From Symbiodinium natans (taxonomy: Eukaryota > Sar > Dinophyceae > Suessiales > Symbiodiniaceae), in NCBI GenBank assembly GCA_905221605.1, contig CAJNDS010002746.1, positions 807,889-871,888 of the forward strand: 64,000 nucleotides of DNA, given 5' to 3'. Under the pieces are notes generated by a model. That model did not search any database, was not told the DNA's origin, and saw nothing but the letters and a program-made list of their open reading frames with translations. Made by a program: the position numbers and the translations under genes. Positions 30,055 through 38,833 of the stretch are shown here, in pieces (the stretch's first letter is position 1; each line of letters begins with the position of its first letter).

Positions 30055-31292
30055 CCTTGCGTGCGCGCCGCCTTGCGCTGGAGGGTGTCCAGCGTAAGCT
30101 GCTCAATCTGCTGCTGCATGGTGGCGTGAATGCTAGCCTGATCCTGCTCATACTTCTTCATCAAGCTGTCTTGGATCTGGCCTACCATGGTTGTAACCTG
30201 TGCAGTTAGCGCCTGCATCACAGAACTGACAATGGCCTTCTGGAGGGATTCTACCCCAAGAGGCTCCGGCGGGGACGAGGTGTCCATGGCCGTGGAGGCC
30301 GGGGTGGGCGTGGGCTGCGAGGCAGCCGGTGCATGCGCGACGGTCGGCGCCTTCTTGATGATGCTGTAAAAGCTCTGCTGCCCTAGCCCAGTGCGCTCCT
30401 GAGCCAGCTGGGCAAAGTCCTTTGGCTTCTGAACTTCACTGGCCGCACTCGTGGGCTTGGGGCCATCTTTGGCGTACGGGCGGATGGTGGAAATGCGACC
30501 TTGGATTTGCAAGAAGGTGTGGGCAGGCTCCGTGGTTGCCCTCACGAGCGCCTTCTTCCACGGGGACTGCTTGGTGCCACACGTTTTGACACGGACGACC
30601 TCCGTATCCCAGTGCACCTCTTTCTGCAAAAGGCTTACCAAGTCCTCTGCAGCAAGGGATCTCGGCAGCTGGTCAATCTCGTACATGGACTTGCCGGGAA
30701 CTGTACGCGAGGCAATCAACTTCCAGGCAGCATCCTCCGACGACTTGGGAACTCTTGCAATCAGTGAGTGGCCATCCCTTTTGAAGTACAGGCCTTTGTG
30801 GCCCGGAAGCTGCTTGAGCTGCTCCAGCGCTGTATCCAAAGGGACAGAGTGAGGGAACGGCACTTTGGATTCTTCAACCTCTTCCTTGTCGTACTGCTCC
30901 GTGTTTCCAAAGGAGGTCCTACGGAATGCCACACCATCCACGCCACTGCATTCACGCAGTTTGGCAACAAGGGCATCGCTTGCACGAAAGGTAGCGGTAA
31001 AGGTATCGCCTTTGAACAGTGTGTTGAGCTTGGCCCCATACACGCTAACATTGACAGCCTCAGGGCCACCCTTGGCCCGAATCATGGCCGTCATTTCCTC
31101 ATTGAGGGCTTGCCATGGCTTTTTGCCAAGTTTTTGCTGTTGCTTCTTCCATTCTTCATGCTCACGCGACATGACAACGCTCTTCCACGCCTGAGACAGT
31201 CGACCCCACAGCTGGCTAGACGCATGATTGCACGCAACATCGACTGCAACAATCGTGGGCTGGCTGCTGGGTGGTGGACCAATTAACCTCAA
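30051..31292 (-). CDS. LINE ORF1, downstream part
   Basis: 413 codons ending in TGA at 30051, overlapping the ORF2 frame by four bases. The frame opens at 31292 with TTG, and the first ATG is about 40 codons in, so independent initiation is doubtful. The sequence just after 31292 (VAVDVACNHASSQLWGRL) looks like genuine protein, suggesting translation enters from the upstream frame. The middle has Lys/Glu-rich and basic segments (EEWKKQQQKLGKKPW), with TCGTKQSPWKKALVR and a Pro/Ser/Thr-rich linker. The C-terminal 60 residues look like a coiled coil (SLMKKYEQDQ...QQQIEQL). No CCHC knuckles were seen. The likely role is RNA binding in the retrotransposition particle, by analogy only. Confidence 0.7.
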   Translation of the reverse strand: MRLIGPPPSSQPTIVAVDVACNHASSQLWGRLSQAWKSVVMSREHEEWKKQQQKLGKKPWQALNEEMTAMIRAKGGPEAVNVSVYGAKLNTLFKGDTFTATFRASDALVAKLRECSGVDGVAFRRTSFGNTEQYDKEEVEESKVPFPHSVPLDTALEQLKQLPGHKGLYFKRDGHSLIARVPKSSEDAAWKLIASRTVPGKSMYEIDQLPRSLAAEDLVSLLQKEVHWDTEVVRVKTCGTKQSPWKKALVRATTEPAHTFLQIQGRISTIRPYAKDGPKPTSAASEVQKPKDFAQLAQERTGLGQQSFYSIIKKAPTVAHAPAASQPTPTPASTAMDTSSPPEPLGVESLQKAIVSSVMQALTAQVTTMVGQIQDSLMKKYEQDQASIHATMQQQIEQLTLDTLQRKAARTQG

Positions 31293-32208
31293 GAGGAACG
31301 ATCAAGGATTTGACCTCCTGAGCGCCGATCTGCCACACGAAACCTGTTTCGACATATGTGCCAACACCTTTCATGACGGGGATGCTGCAAGGCACCGGGT
31401 TAATGTGGTGCTGCTGCGCTGCGCTCAAAAGGCTGTTTGAAGGCGTGCCCAAGAAAAGCACTGCCAGCTTCCCTGCAAAGGTGTAGCCGTCAAACAAGCC
31501 ACCGGTCACAAGCGCCTCAGCATCAGCACTGTTGTTTGCAAGATACACACCTTCAACTCCACGAACCGGCGGGGCAGTGAGGATGGGTGCATTCCAGTGG
31601 GCGGCATCAAGCTTACGCTTTGCAGCGAGATTGGCCTCTCGCTTCGCGGCCTTCACTTTGCGACGGCTGAGAACCGGCTGAAACTCTGCTTCTGCTTCAT
31701 CTGCACGTCCTGCTGGCGGACGTGGAGGCACAAGGCTTGCATCGTTGGACTCGGAAGTAGGGCACTCCTGACGCCATTTCTCTATGGCAGGAAAGATCTC
31801 ATGACAGGGCATGCTTGCAATCTCATTCATTCGCTTTGCGTTCTTGTGACGCAGTGTGTCGTATGTATGGCTGGCCTTTGGCATCTGCTGAGCTTCAAGC
31901 ACAGACACAACCTTCACCTTAGTCATGTTCGGCGTGGGAGCCTTCTTGAGCTTCGACCCGGCCCGGATTTTGGCAGGGATGTTTCCATTGGTGATGTGCA
32001 TCTGGCGTTGCTCCTCCCTTTGATTGCGGAGGCGGAAGTATGCAACTGCCTCTTGAAAGCACTGCATACATGTCCCCATAGCCTTGACGACGCATTCAAA
32101 CTTCCCCTTGAACAATGCGCCAAGACTCCCTAGCAAGTCACCCCACTTGCTAAACAAAATGGTTTGCGCACACTCCGCGGCATCCGTTGACGCCGTCACC
32201 ACTGCCAT
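31216..32208 (-). CDS. LINE ORF1, upstream part (different frame)
   Basis: 330 codons from ATG 32208 to a TAG at 31216. The frame is open further upstream to 32361 through the 21-bp array, where each repeat encodes the heptapeptide KVRKLVG. It overlaps the next frame between 31216 and 31292. The stretch QPVLSRRKVKAAKREANLAA is basic, and ends in LEVNWSTTQQP before the frames diverge. A +1 shift in the CAGCAGCCAGCCC region would fuse it to the downstream part into one protein of about 730 residues. Either a single-base indel in this copy or programmed frameshifting would explain it. Confidence 0.65.
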   Translation of the reverse strand: MAVVTASTDAAECAQTILFSKWGDLLGSLGALFKGKFECVVKAMGTCMQCFQEAVAYFRLRNQREEQRQMHITNGNIPAKIRAGSKLKKAPTPNMTKVKVVSVLEAQQMPKASHTYDTLRHKNAKRMNEIASMPCHEIFPAIEKWRQECPTSESNDASLVPPRPPAGRADEAEAEFQPVLSRRKVKAAKREANLAAKRKLDAAHWNAPILTAPPVRGVEGVYLANNSADAEALVTGGLFDGYTFAGKLAVLFLGTPSNSLLSAAQQHHINPVPCSIPVMKGVGTYVETGFVWQIGAQEVKSLIVPLEVNWSTTQQPAHDCCSRCCVQSCV

Positions 32209-32271
32209 GACACTCACCCACTGTGTCTGAGGGCGGTACGCGTCCTCAGCCAGGTGAGGGCTGAGGTAGTG

Positions 32272-32370
32272 GCCCACTAATTTTCGGACCTTGCCCACTG
32301 ATTTTCGGACCTTGCCCACTAATTTTCGGACCTGGCCCACTAAATTTCGGACCTTGCCCACTAATTTTCG
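32272..32370 (+). repeat. 21-bp tandem repeat array, forward block 1
   Basis: Four to five copies of the same 21-bp unit in the same plus-strand orientation as the left-end array. In minus-strand sense it is read through by the ORF1 frame. Confidence 0.95.
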
Positions 32371-32381
32371 GCGCTGGCCCG

Positions 32382-32510
32382 GGTCCGAAAATTAGTGGGC
32401 AAGGTCCGAAAATTAGTGCGCAAGGTCCGAAAAATAGCGGGCAAGGTCCGAAAATCAGTGGGCAAGGTCATTGGTTAGCGGGCAAGGTCCGAAAAACAGT
32501 GGGCAAGGTC
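32382..32510 (-). repeat. 21-bp tandem repeat array, inverted block
   Basis: About six copies of the reverse complement (GGTCCGAAAATTAGTGGGCAA). It faces the forward blocks on both sides, so large hairpins can form. Confidence 0.95.
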
Positions 32511-32524
32511 GTGGGGCAGCCAAT

Positions 32525-32641
32525 GGACCTTGCCCACTGATTTTCGGACCTTGCCCACTGACCTTCGGACCTTGCCCACTGACGTTCGGACCTTGCCCAC
32601 TGATTTTCGGACCTTGCCCGCTAATTTTCGGACCTTGCCCA
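32525..32641 (+). repeat. 21-bp tandem repeat array, forward block 2
   Basis: Five to six copies of the forward unit, with internal variants ACTGACCTTC and ACTGACGTTC. It ends at 32641, just before unique DNA. Confidence 0.95.
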
Positions 32642-32707
32642 CAAAGCCATTAAGGTTTATATTATATATGAAAGAGTGGTTTAGGGCAAACCCTCAAAAA
32701 CCCCCGG

Positions 32708-32788
32708 TCATGCCTCGCTTTGACTGCTCCACAAGGACGTCAGCCCCCTCCCCAGGCGGGAAAAGAAGCTGCCCGTCTCGAGGTCGGC
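32708..32788 (-). CDS. Terminal exon with stop, unidentified gene
   Basis: Acceptor CAACCGAG, then ADLETGSFFSRLGRGLTSLW-SSQSEA and TGA. Third positions are over 80% G or C. Phase 0 at the start fits a GA donor (TCC|GACTGAG) at 33115. The C-terminus is short and amphipathic. The LINE arrays begin about 65 bp downstream. Confidence 0.65.
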   Translation of the reverse strand, partial: ADLETGSFFSRLGRGLTSLWSSQSEA

Positions 32789-33114
32789 CTCGGTTGAGGG
32801 TTTGGGGTTTAGGGTTTGGGGTTTTGGGTTTGGGGTTTGGGGTTTTGGGTTTGGGGTTTACGGTTTAGGGTTTAGGGTTTGGGGTTTAGGGTTGGGGTTT
32901 GCAGGTTTAGGGTTAAGGTTTGGGGTTGAGGGCTTAGGTTTGAGGGTTTAGGGATTCAGGTTTGCGGTTTGGGGTCTGGGCAGCTTCATGGATTTAGGGA
33001 TGGGATTTGTTCAGGGCTTCGGGCCTTCTGTGCTTATCTTTGGTTTTGCTTTGTTTAGAAGGGGGTTCAGGGTTTAGAGTCTTTAGGGCTCAGGGGACGC
33101 TGATGGGCTCAGTC

Positions 33115-33353
33115 GGACGCAGGACCGCCGTAGGTGCCCAGAAGCTCGTGAGACAGAGCTCCGCAAACATGACCCACGTCCAAGGTGTGCTCTGAGTGGC
33201 GCCCAGTGACTGTTAGCGCTCGAACGCCTCGCGATAGTGCTCGCGAATAAGAGCTTCTGCCCAGCAGGATGCGTTCGCGGCCCACGCCGCTTTCGAGGGC
33301 CGAAGACCTCCCAAATGCCAGGCAGCGGAGTTGTCCAGGAAGGCCAGCGCACG
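33115..33353 (-). CDS. Exon, unidentified gene (penultimate)
   Basis: Acceptor GTGCGCAG, two bases and about 79 codons, beginning CAGLPGQLRCLAFGRSSALE and ending HVCGALSHELLGTYGGPAS, then a GA donor. This frame is the one demanded by the phase of the upstream exon (33741) and has no stop. A second frame (RALAFLDNSAAWHLGGL...) also looks protein-like but hits TAA and breaks phase. Confidence 0.5.
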
Positions 33354-33740
33354 CTGCGCACGAGTGCAGAGGTTTATAGGGTTTAGGGTTTAGGGTTTAG
33401 GGCTGGTTTTAGGCTTTGGGGGTTAGGTTCGTGGTTCAGGCCCGGTGTGCTTGTAGGGGGTTGGGGTCCCAAGCACCAAAAAAACTCAGCGCAGTGCAGG
33501 GAAGGGCACATGAGATGAACATCAACAGGCTTTGGGCTGAAAGATGGCCCTGAAGAACGCGACGATTCCCTGAAGGCCTTAGGGTTGAGGGCCTGGGGTG
33601 TAGGATTCTCGGCTAATGCGTTTGTGCCGCTATGCCGGCTATGTTTCTGGAGTCTCCTGCTGTAGAAAGCCAACATGCCCCCAAAAACGGGTTTAGGGTT
33701 TAGGGTTTAGGGTTTAGGGTTTAGGGTTTAGGGTTTAGGC

Positions 33741-33867
33741 GGCCGAAGGGGAGGGACGTGCAATGACCCCTCCTCTCTTCCTCTCGGAACTCCTCATGGT
33801 CCCCGGCGGCGCCGGTGCCGGGACGCTGGACGAAAGCCTGGATCCAGGGCTTCAGACCGGAATGGCT
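33741..33867 (-). CDS. Exon, unidentified gene
   Basis: Acceptor CCCTAAAG, 42 codons (SHSGLKPWIQAFVQRPGTGA, then AGDHEEFREEERRGHCTSLP-FG) plus one base, and GC donor C|GCCTAAACCC. Third positions are about 80% G or C. The downstream intron starts directly in the repeat (CCTAAACCC in sense). Confidence 0.6.
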
Positions 33868-34344
33868 CTTTAGGGTTTAGGGGGTAGGGTTATAGGGTAT
33901 AGGGTATAGGGTATAGGGTTTAGGGGTGTTAGGGTCTTAAGGCTTCATGGCTTTAAGGTTTCAGGGTCACCCAAGCCGATATGAAAACTGCTTGGGCGTC
34001 AAACAAAGACCCACCCGCCCCCAATACCCGAAATGTGTTCCTGCCCGACCTCGGGTTCGATTTATAGGTATAATACACCCCCTCATAGACCCTATGCAAA
34101 TGAAGGTCCATACATCAGAACCGTTTAGGGGCCACATTAAGGGCCCATGCAACTACCCTCACCCCAAACCCTAAACCCTAAACCCTAAACCCTAAGATTG
34201 CAGGTAGGTCCAAGGGCCCGTTTCTGGGAAGGCTCTTTCTTCGCGCCATGCCCAGGCAAGTTTACCTGCATTGTTCTGGTTTTGCGGGGGGTTTAGGGGG
34301 GTTTAGGGTTTAGGGTTTAGGGTTTAGGGTTTAGGGTTGCGGGC

Positions 34345-34452
34345 TATCTTTTGCGCCTTTTCACGAAAAGTGTTCTCAGCGACGGAGTAGCTCACACAAA
34401 ACTTGGGCTCGCCCCGTGCGAAGCTGAGCAGCCACAAAAGAGTGAGGGAGGA
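34345..34452 (-). CDS. Exon, unidentified gene
   Basis: Acceptor CGTTCAAG, then SSLTLLWLLSFARGEPKFCV, then SYSVAENTFREKAQKI, then a GC donor (ATA|GCCCGCAACCC) into repeat. Phase 0 at both ends fits the exon at 33867. The first ten residues are hydrophobic. Confidence 0.5.
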
Positions 34453-34537
34453 CTTGAACGGCAATTCTAAACTCTAAGCTCGGGGAACCACATGTAGCCG
34501 ATCACGACCTAGCTGTCTGGTCAACCAGATCCCTTCA

Positions 34538-34618
34538 GAAATCCATGATGTATTTCTGCAGGGAACTCTGCAACTTCCCCATGTAGTCTCCATTGATGCC
34601 ATCCAGCCAGCTTGGGTG
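34538..34618 (-). CDS. Exon, unidentified gene
   Basis: Acceptor CTCTCCAG is followed by HPSWLDGINGDYMGKLQSSL-QKYIMDF. A TGA follows at 34537, so a GA donor is likely (ATG|GATTTC or TTCT|GAAGG). About three-quarters of third positions are G or C. Confidence 0.5.
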
Positions 34619-34900
34619 CTGGAGAGCTTAGGGGGCTGAGGTTGGTTTGAGGGAGTACATTATCAAGCATGTATTTATTCTTTGTACCCCAAGAAGAAAC
34701 ACCCAATACACCACACTCAGCAATTTTTATTTGGAACCGGTTGTGCAATCACCACCGGCAGAGTATAACTAAATCATATGGGGCCATTCGGGGGTTTGCG
34801 ACAACTTAGAGACCCCTAATATACACCCCCCCCCCCTCCCCAATAGTGGGATCCCCTGATAATCAGGACCCCAATACCCCCGAACATCGTAAACCCCATA

Positions 34901-35010
34901 TTGCCCTAAACCCTAAACCCTAAACCCTAAACCCTAAACCCTAAACCCTAAACCCTAAACCCTAAACCCTAAACCCTAAACCCTAAACCCTAAACCCTAA
35001 ACCCGAAACC
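34901..35010 (-). repeat. CCCTAAA tract
   Basis: About fifteen perfect units. Confidence 0.95.
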
Positions 35011-35039
35011 CTACCACTTGGATTTAGGGCTTGGCTGAC

Positions 35040-35134
35040 AGGGGCTCGGGGATTCGGCAGGGAGCGGCCCTCTAGTTCGAGTCGAAGGCTCCGGATCTGG
35101 CAGAGCAGCCAGCTGAGGCAGGTCTGGGCAGGGT
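35040..35134 (-). CDS. Candidate exon, unidentified
   Basis: After acceptor CTGCCCAG the minus strand reads TCLSWLLCQIRSLRLELEGR and onward. A second frame (DLPQLAALPDPEPS...) is also open. It lies between two long CCCTAAA tracts. Confidence 0.35.
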
Positions 35135-35215
35135 TTGGTTCTGGTGTGTCGACGTAGTGGCGTCATTGGCTTATGAGCCTTTCAACTGTGGCTTCCAGTC
35201 CTGTGACTGTAAGCC

Positions 35216-35347
35216 CCTAAACCCTAAACCCTAAACCCTAAACCCTAAACCCTAAACCCTAAACCCTAAACCCTAAACCCTAAACCCTAAACCCTAAACC
35301 CTAAACCCTAAACCCTAAACCCTAAACCCTAAACCCTAAACCCTAAC
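35216..35347 (-). repeat. CCCTAAA tract
   Basis: About eighteen perfect units, followed directly by an opposite-orientation TTTAGGG run (35354-35390), which makes an inverted pair. Confidence 0.95.
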
Positions 35348-35666
35348 CCAAATGGGTTTAGGGTTTAGGGTTTGCGGGGGTAGGGTTTAGGGTTGCGTCT
35401 AGACAAACCTTGCTCCATTGCTGGGCACCTTGCTAGTTAGAAGGTTGAGGGCTTAGGGGTATATCCTTGGGGGATCAGAGGAACCTCGAAAGATTGATGG
35501 TCCACATACCTGAATAGTATTTCCAGTAGCGAATATATAGGATCTATGACCCCAATCTTAGGAAACGCCCAGGGTTTAGGGTTTAGGGTTTAGGGTTTAG
35601 GGTTTAGGGTTTAGGGTTTAGGGTTTAGGAAGGCCAGGGTTCCCTGCCCCCTAGGCCCCCATTTAC

Positions 35667-35744
35667 CGGGTTTCGACCCTGGGAGAATGGCGCCTCTCCC
35701 AGCACAAGAGACCGCTGCAGTCCATGCACCCGCACGCGACCCTC
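35667..35744 (-). CDS. Exon, unidentified gene
   Basis: Acceptor CCACCTCCAG, 26 codons EGRVRVHGLQRSLVLGEAPF-SQGRNP, donor CCG|GTAAATGG. Phase 0 at both ends. TTTAGGG runs flank it on both sides at 35571-35630 and 35760-35845. Confidence 0.55.
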
Positions 35745-36328
35745 CTGGAGGTGGATTGGGGTTCAGGGTTTAGGGTTTAGGGTTTAGGGTTTAGGGTTTA
35801 GGGTTTAGGGTTTAGGGTTTAGGGTTTAGGGTTTAGGGTTTAGGGTTCTCGAAGGCCAGGGTTCCCTGCCCCCTAGGCCCCCAAACCCCCAAAACCTAAC
35901 CCCTGAACCCGAAACCCGCTCACGGCTTCACGCTGAAAGCACCTAAAGTCACGACTTGCTAGCCACTAAAGTGGTGTTTCAGTAACCACCATTGTTTGAA
36001 TTTGCATCACACATCCAATATCCATCTAAATTACTAAAAAATGTACTGAAAGCGACAAGCCATGCCCGGACGTGAACTTGGGGACGACCCTCAGGGTAGG
36101 TTCTGATGTATGGGCCCTTGGGTTGTATTTAGCGTTTATGTGGGATACGTAAGGGGTCCCCTTTTAAGGGGCGCATACTAAGGGACCAAGAAACTAATCT
36201 AAGAACGACCACCATCAAGCCCCGACTAGTCACACCTCTCATGCATGCACACCCCAGTCATAAGCTCCAGCCTCTAGGTTTAGGGTTTAGGGTTTAGGGT
36301 TTAGGGTTTAGGGTTTAGGGTTTAGGGC

Positions 36329-36393
36329 TCCCGCCACGGAGTCCTCGGCATCATACCTGCAGCCGGTCGTGTATGCTTGGGACAGGCCCTCAC
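36329..36393 (-). CDS. Exon, unidentified gene
   Basis: Acceptor TAGGTTTCAG, two bases, EGLSQAYTTGCRYDAEDSVA-G, then a GC donor (GGA|GCCCTAAACCC). It ends in phase 0, compatible with the exon at 35744. Confidence 0.5.
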
Positions 36394-36419
36394 CTGAAAC
36401 CTATTGAGCTCTAAACCGT

Positions 36420-36545
36420 CTAAACCCTAAACCCTAAACCCTAAACCCTAAACCCTAAACCCTAAACCCTAAACCCTAAACCCTAAACCTAAACCCTAAA
36501 CCCTAAACCCCTGATCCCTGAAACCCTAAACCCTGAAACCCTGAA
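36420..36545 (-). repeat. CCCTAAA tract with CCCTGAAA end
   Basis: About fourteen CCCTAAA units, grading into CCCTGAAA units at the right. Confidence 0.9.
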
Positions 36546-36694
36546 ACCCTGAAACCTGAAAAATGGTCGGCATAGGTGCAGGACGGGTCCTACACCCATG
36601 CGCATGGTTTCTTTTCAGGCTTATTGCCAGGCCCCTGGGCCTAAGGGACAGAGCTAGGGTGTGTAGGGTTGAGGGTAGGGTTGAAGCTTCGGGG

Positions 36695-36797
36695 TTGGGA
36701 TGTTCCCCCTTATACTAACAGTCCTTTACAGGGATTCCAATAGTGGCACTAGAATCCCTATTAATTAGGACTGTAAGTACAAGGGGGAACATTCCAA
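36695..36797. mobile_element. Short inverted-repeat element, family A (most complete copy)
   Basis: TTGGGATGTTCCCCCTTATA and CTAACAGTCCTTTACAGGGA on the left mirror TAATTAGGACTGTAAGTACA and AGGGGGAACATTCCAA on the right. About 100 bp. Confidence 0.8.
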
Positions 36798-37736
36798 GGT
36801 TTAGGGTTTATAGTAGGGTGTAGGGTTTATAGGGTTTTGGGATTGGGGTTTTGGGTTTAGGGGTCAGCGTTCAGGGTTTAGAGGCCTTTGCTATGTTGTT
36901 GAAAGGCCTGGGCTTTCGGGTTCCGGGCTTGTGGCTCACCCCAGTAGACCCTAAACCCAAAGGCCCCTCTAAACCCTCCATAAACTTCAGCTCGAAGCCG
37001 TTCTCCCTCTATCACAAAGCCTCACTCAAGGAGACTTTCCATAGGGGAGGGAGGGGGGGGGGGGGGTACGTATTGCAGGAACGTCTCGACGAGTCGCCCC
37101 CCCCCCCCCCCAAAAAAAATAAAATAAAAATTCGGGTTTCGGGTCTCGGGTGCAAGGCTTAGGGTTTAGGAATTTGCCCTAAATCCTAAACACGAAAACT
37201 TACAAGCCCCAGAGCCCACGAAAACCGCCAGCCCATACTCCAACAAAAACCACTGAAGAATAGGAAACACTAGCAACTCACGAAACGCCAAGAGGGTAGC
37301 GCCCGAAACCCTGTATGAACCCTAAACGCTAAGAACCCTAAGTCCGAAATTCCCAAGTCCTACACCAACCTTAAACACCCTACATGTCCTAAGTCCTAAA
37401 CCCTACAAACCTAAAGCTTGACCCTTTTCAAATAATCCTAAACCCTATCGATATACCCTAATTACTAGGTTGCCCAGTAACCTAGGATTACAAAGGGTGT
37501 CCCTTTTTGTTTAATGGGGTTGATCAAGGGAACCCCCCCCCTCCCTCCAAAAAAACAAAACATGAGGGTGCTACTGGGCATCCTTGCCCATTAACCTGCT
37601 TAGAGGACTTGGGGGACTTCGGGGGCTTATAAGTTATAAGTACACGTATAATTGGGTTAAAAGTACCCTGAACCTCCAAGTAAATTCTAAACCCTAAACC
37701 CTAGACCCTAAGTCCTATACCCTAAACCCTAAACAC

Positions 37737-37800
37737 CCAGCCAAGGCACTCCCACTTCAGCAAGACCTCTGCCGGACTCCATGGCCGACCGTCGTTGCGC
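37737..37800 (-). CDS. Exon, unidentified gene
   Basis: Acceptor CCCCGTCAG, one base, 21 codons RNDGRPWSPAEVLLKWECLG-W, donor TGG|GTGTTTAGGG. Third positions are about 80% G or C. A perfect hairpin lies just upstream of the acceptor (37813-37838). Confidence 0.55.
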
Positions 37801-37812
37801 CTGACGGGGTTC

Positions 37813-37838
37813 GCAACAGGCCCCGAAGGGCCTGTTGC
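37813..37838 (-). promoter_or_regulatory. UUCG-tetraloop hairpin next to a splice acceptor
   Basis: GCAACAGGCCC and GGGCCTGTTGC form an 11-bp perfect stem. In the transcribed (minus) sense the loop is TTCG closed by C-G, the exceptionally stable UUCG type. It ends about 11 bp before the acceptor at 37801. Confidence 0.6.
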
Positions 37839-38784
37839 TGTAGGGTTTACGTGGGGTTTAGGGTTTCGGGCAAGGGTTTAGGATGTGTGGGGGGTTCCAG
37901 GTGTATATAGGGTTTTCGGGTTTTTGGGCTGGTAAGATTTTCGATGCAGAGACCATGTCAGGTTTCAAGGTTTCGGGCGTGGTCAAGAAACCCAAGCTTA
38001 TAGGGAAGCCCGAGAAGCCCAGTTGTCGAGCTCTGCAACCCCTAGGCCCAAACCCGAAACCCTGTCCTGGGGCATTCAAAAGATCTCGAGGGTTAGGTTC
38101 TGGAAATTACGATGCAAATACCCACCCTCATTCTAAGCCTGAGCTGTACCCTTCGCAAAACTTACACCCCTCAGCGTTGGCAGAAACCAATTTCGAACCA
38201 AAACCCTGAACCCTGAACCTCCTGTAGCCCGATCCGAGACACTCAAGCCGGAAACGCCGCAACTCTTATTGAAGAGCGCTGAACCCTGAAATGCCACCAA
38301 GGTCCGACCTGGTTCCCTAAACAGCCCAACAACCCAAGTTCTACCGAGACAAGCGACATACCCTTTAGACAAAGCACACGACACAACTCCACACCCCGAA
38401 AACCTAAACTGCGTATGCACACCCTAATTATTGGCTCACCCTAAATCACTCACCCTCTAACCCTTGAATCTTGAGACTGGCGGACGTCTCAGGGATCCTA
38501 CAATTTGGGCCTATATTAGGGGTCCCCTATTTTCGCAAAACCTAATATAGTTTCCCGGTTTAGGGGTTGGAGTCACCCTGGGGCAAGGAAGTGCGTCTTT
38601 CAAATTCTGCTCCGCATTTAAGCCCTAAGCCCACAACCCTAAACCCTGAGAGTACTAAGCGAACCCTAAACCCTAAACCCTAAACCCTAAACCCTGAACC
38701 CTGAACCCTAAACCCTAAACCCTAAAACTCCTAAACTCTAAACCCTAAACCCTAAACCCTAAACCCTGAACCCTGAACCCTAGA

Positions 38785-38833
38785 CGCGCCTCATCTCGCA
38801 GGTCGCCGAGGTGATCTTCACGCAGAAGAGCCG
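38785..38833 (-). CDS. Exon, unidentified gene
   Basis: Acceptor ACCATAAG, one base, RLFCVKITSATCEMRR, donor CGC|GTCTAGGG. Nearly every third base is G or C in this frame. A plus-strand frame (RLISQVAEVIFTQKSRL) also looks plausible. Confidence 0.45.

Larger units (their letters stand above)
24142..32641 (-). mobile_element. LINE-type (non-LTR) retrotransposon with flanking 21-bp repeat arrays
   Basis: The minus strand carries, 5' to 3', a 21-bp repeat array, an ORF1 region in two overlapping frames, ORF2 with APE-type endonuclease, reverse transcriptase, a zinc finger and RNase H, a further 21-bp array and a plus-strand poly-G stretch (poly-C in element sense). ORF2 is uninterrupted over 1912 codons, so the insertion is recent. 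The element sits in the gap between the N-terminal side of the large gene and the terminal exon of the next gene, on the same strand as the genes. No target-site duplication could be recognised, because the repeats obscure both ends. Confidence 0.85.

Noticed and set aside
24285-32133. Many smaller open frames within the LINE on both strands
   Set aside because: They are shadows of ORF1 and ORF2 and lack protein-like features.
33213-33215. Nonsense mutation in the exon at 33353
   Set aside because: The TAA lies in a frame that is out of phase with the upstream exon; the phase-matched frame is open.
37858-38420. Overlapping open frames of 73-108 codons on both strands
   Set aside because: Composition follows repeat-derived Pro/Lys or Gly/Phe/Arg translation; no supported splice sites.
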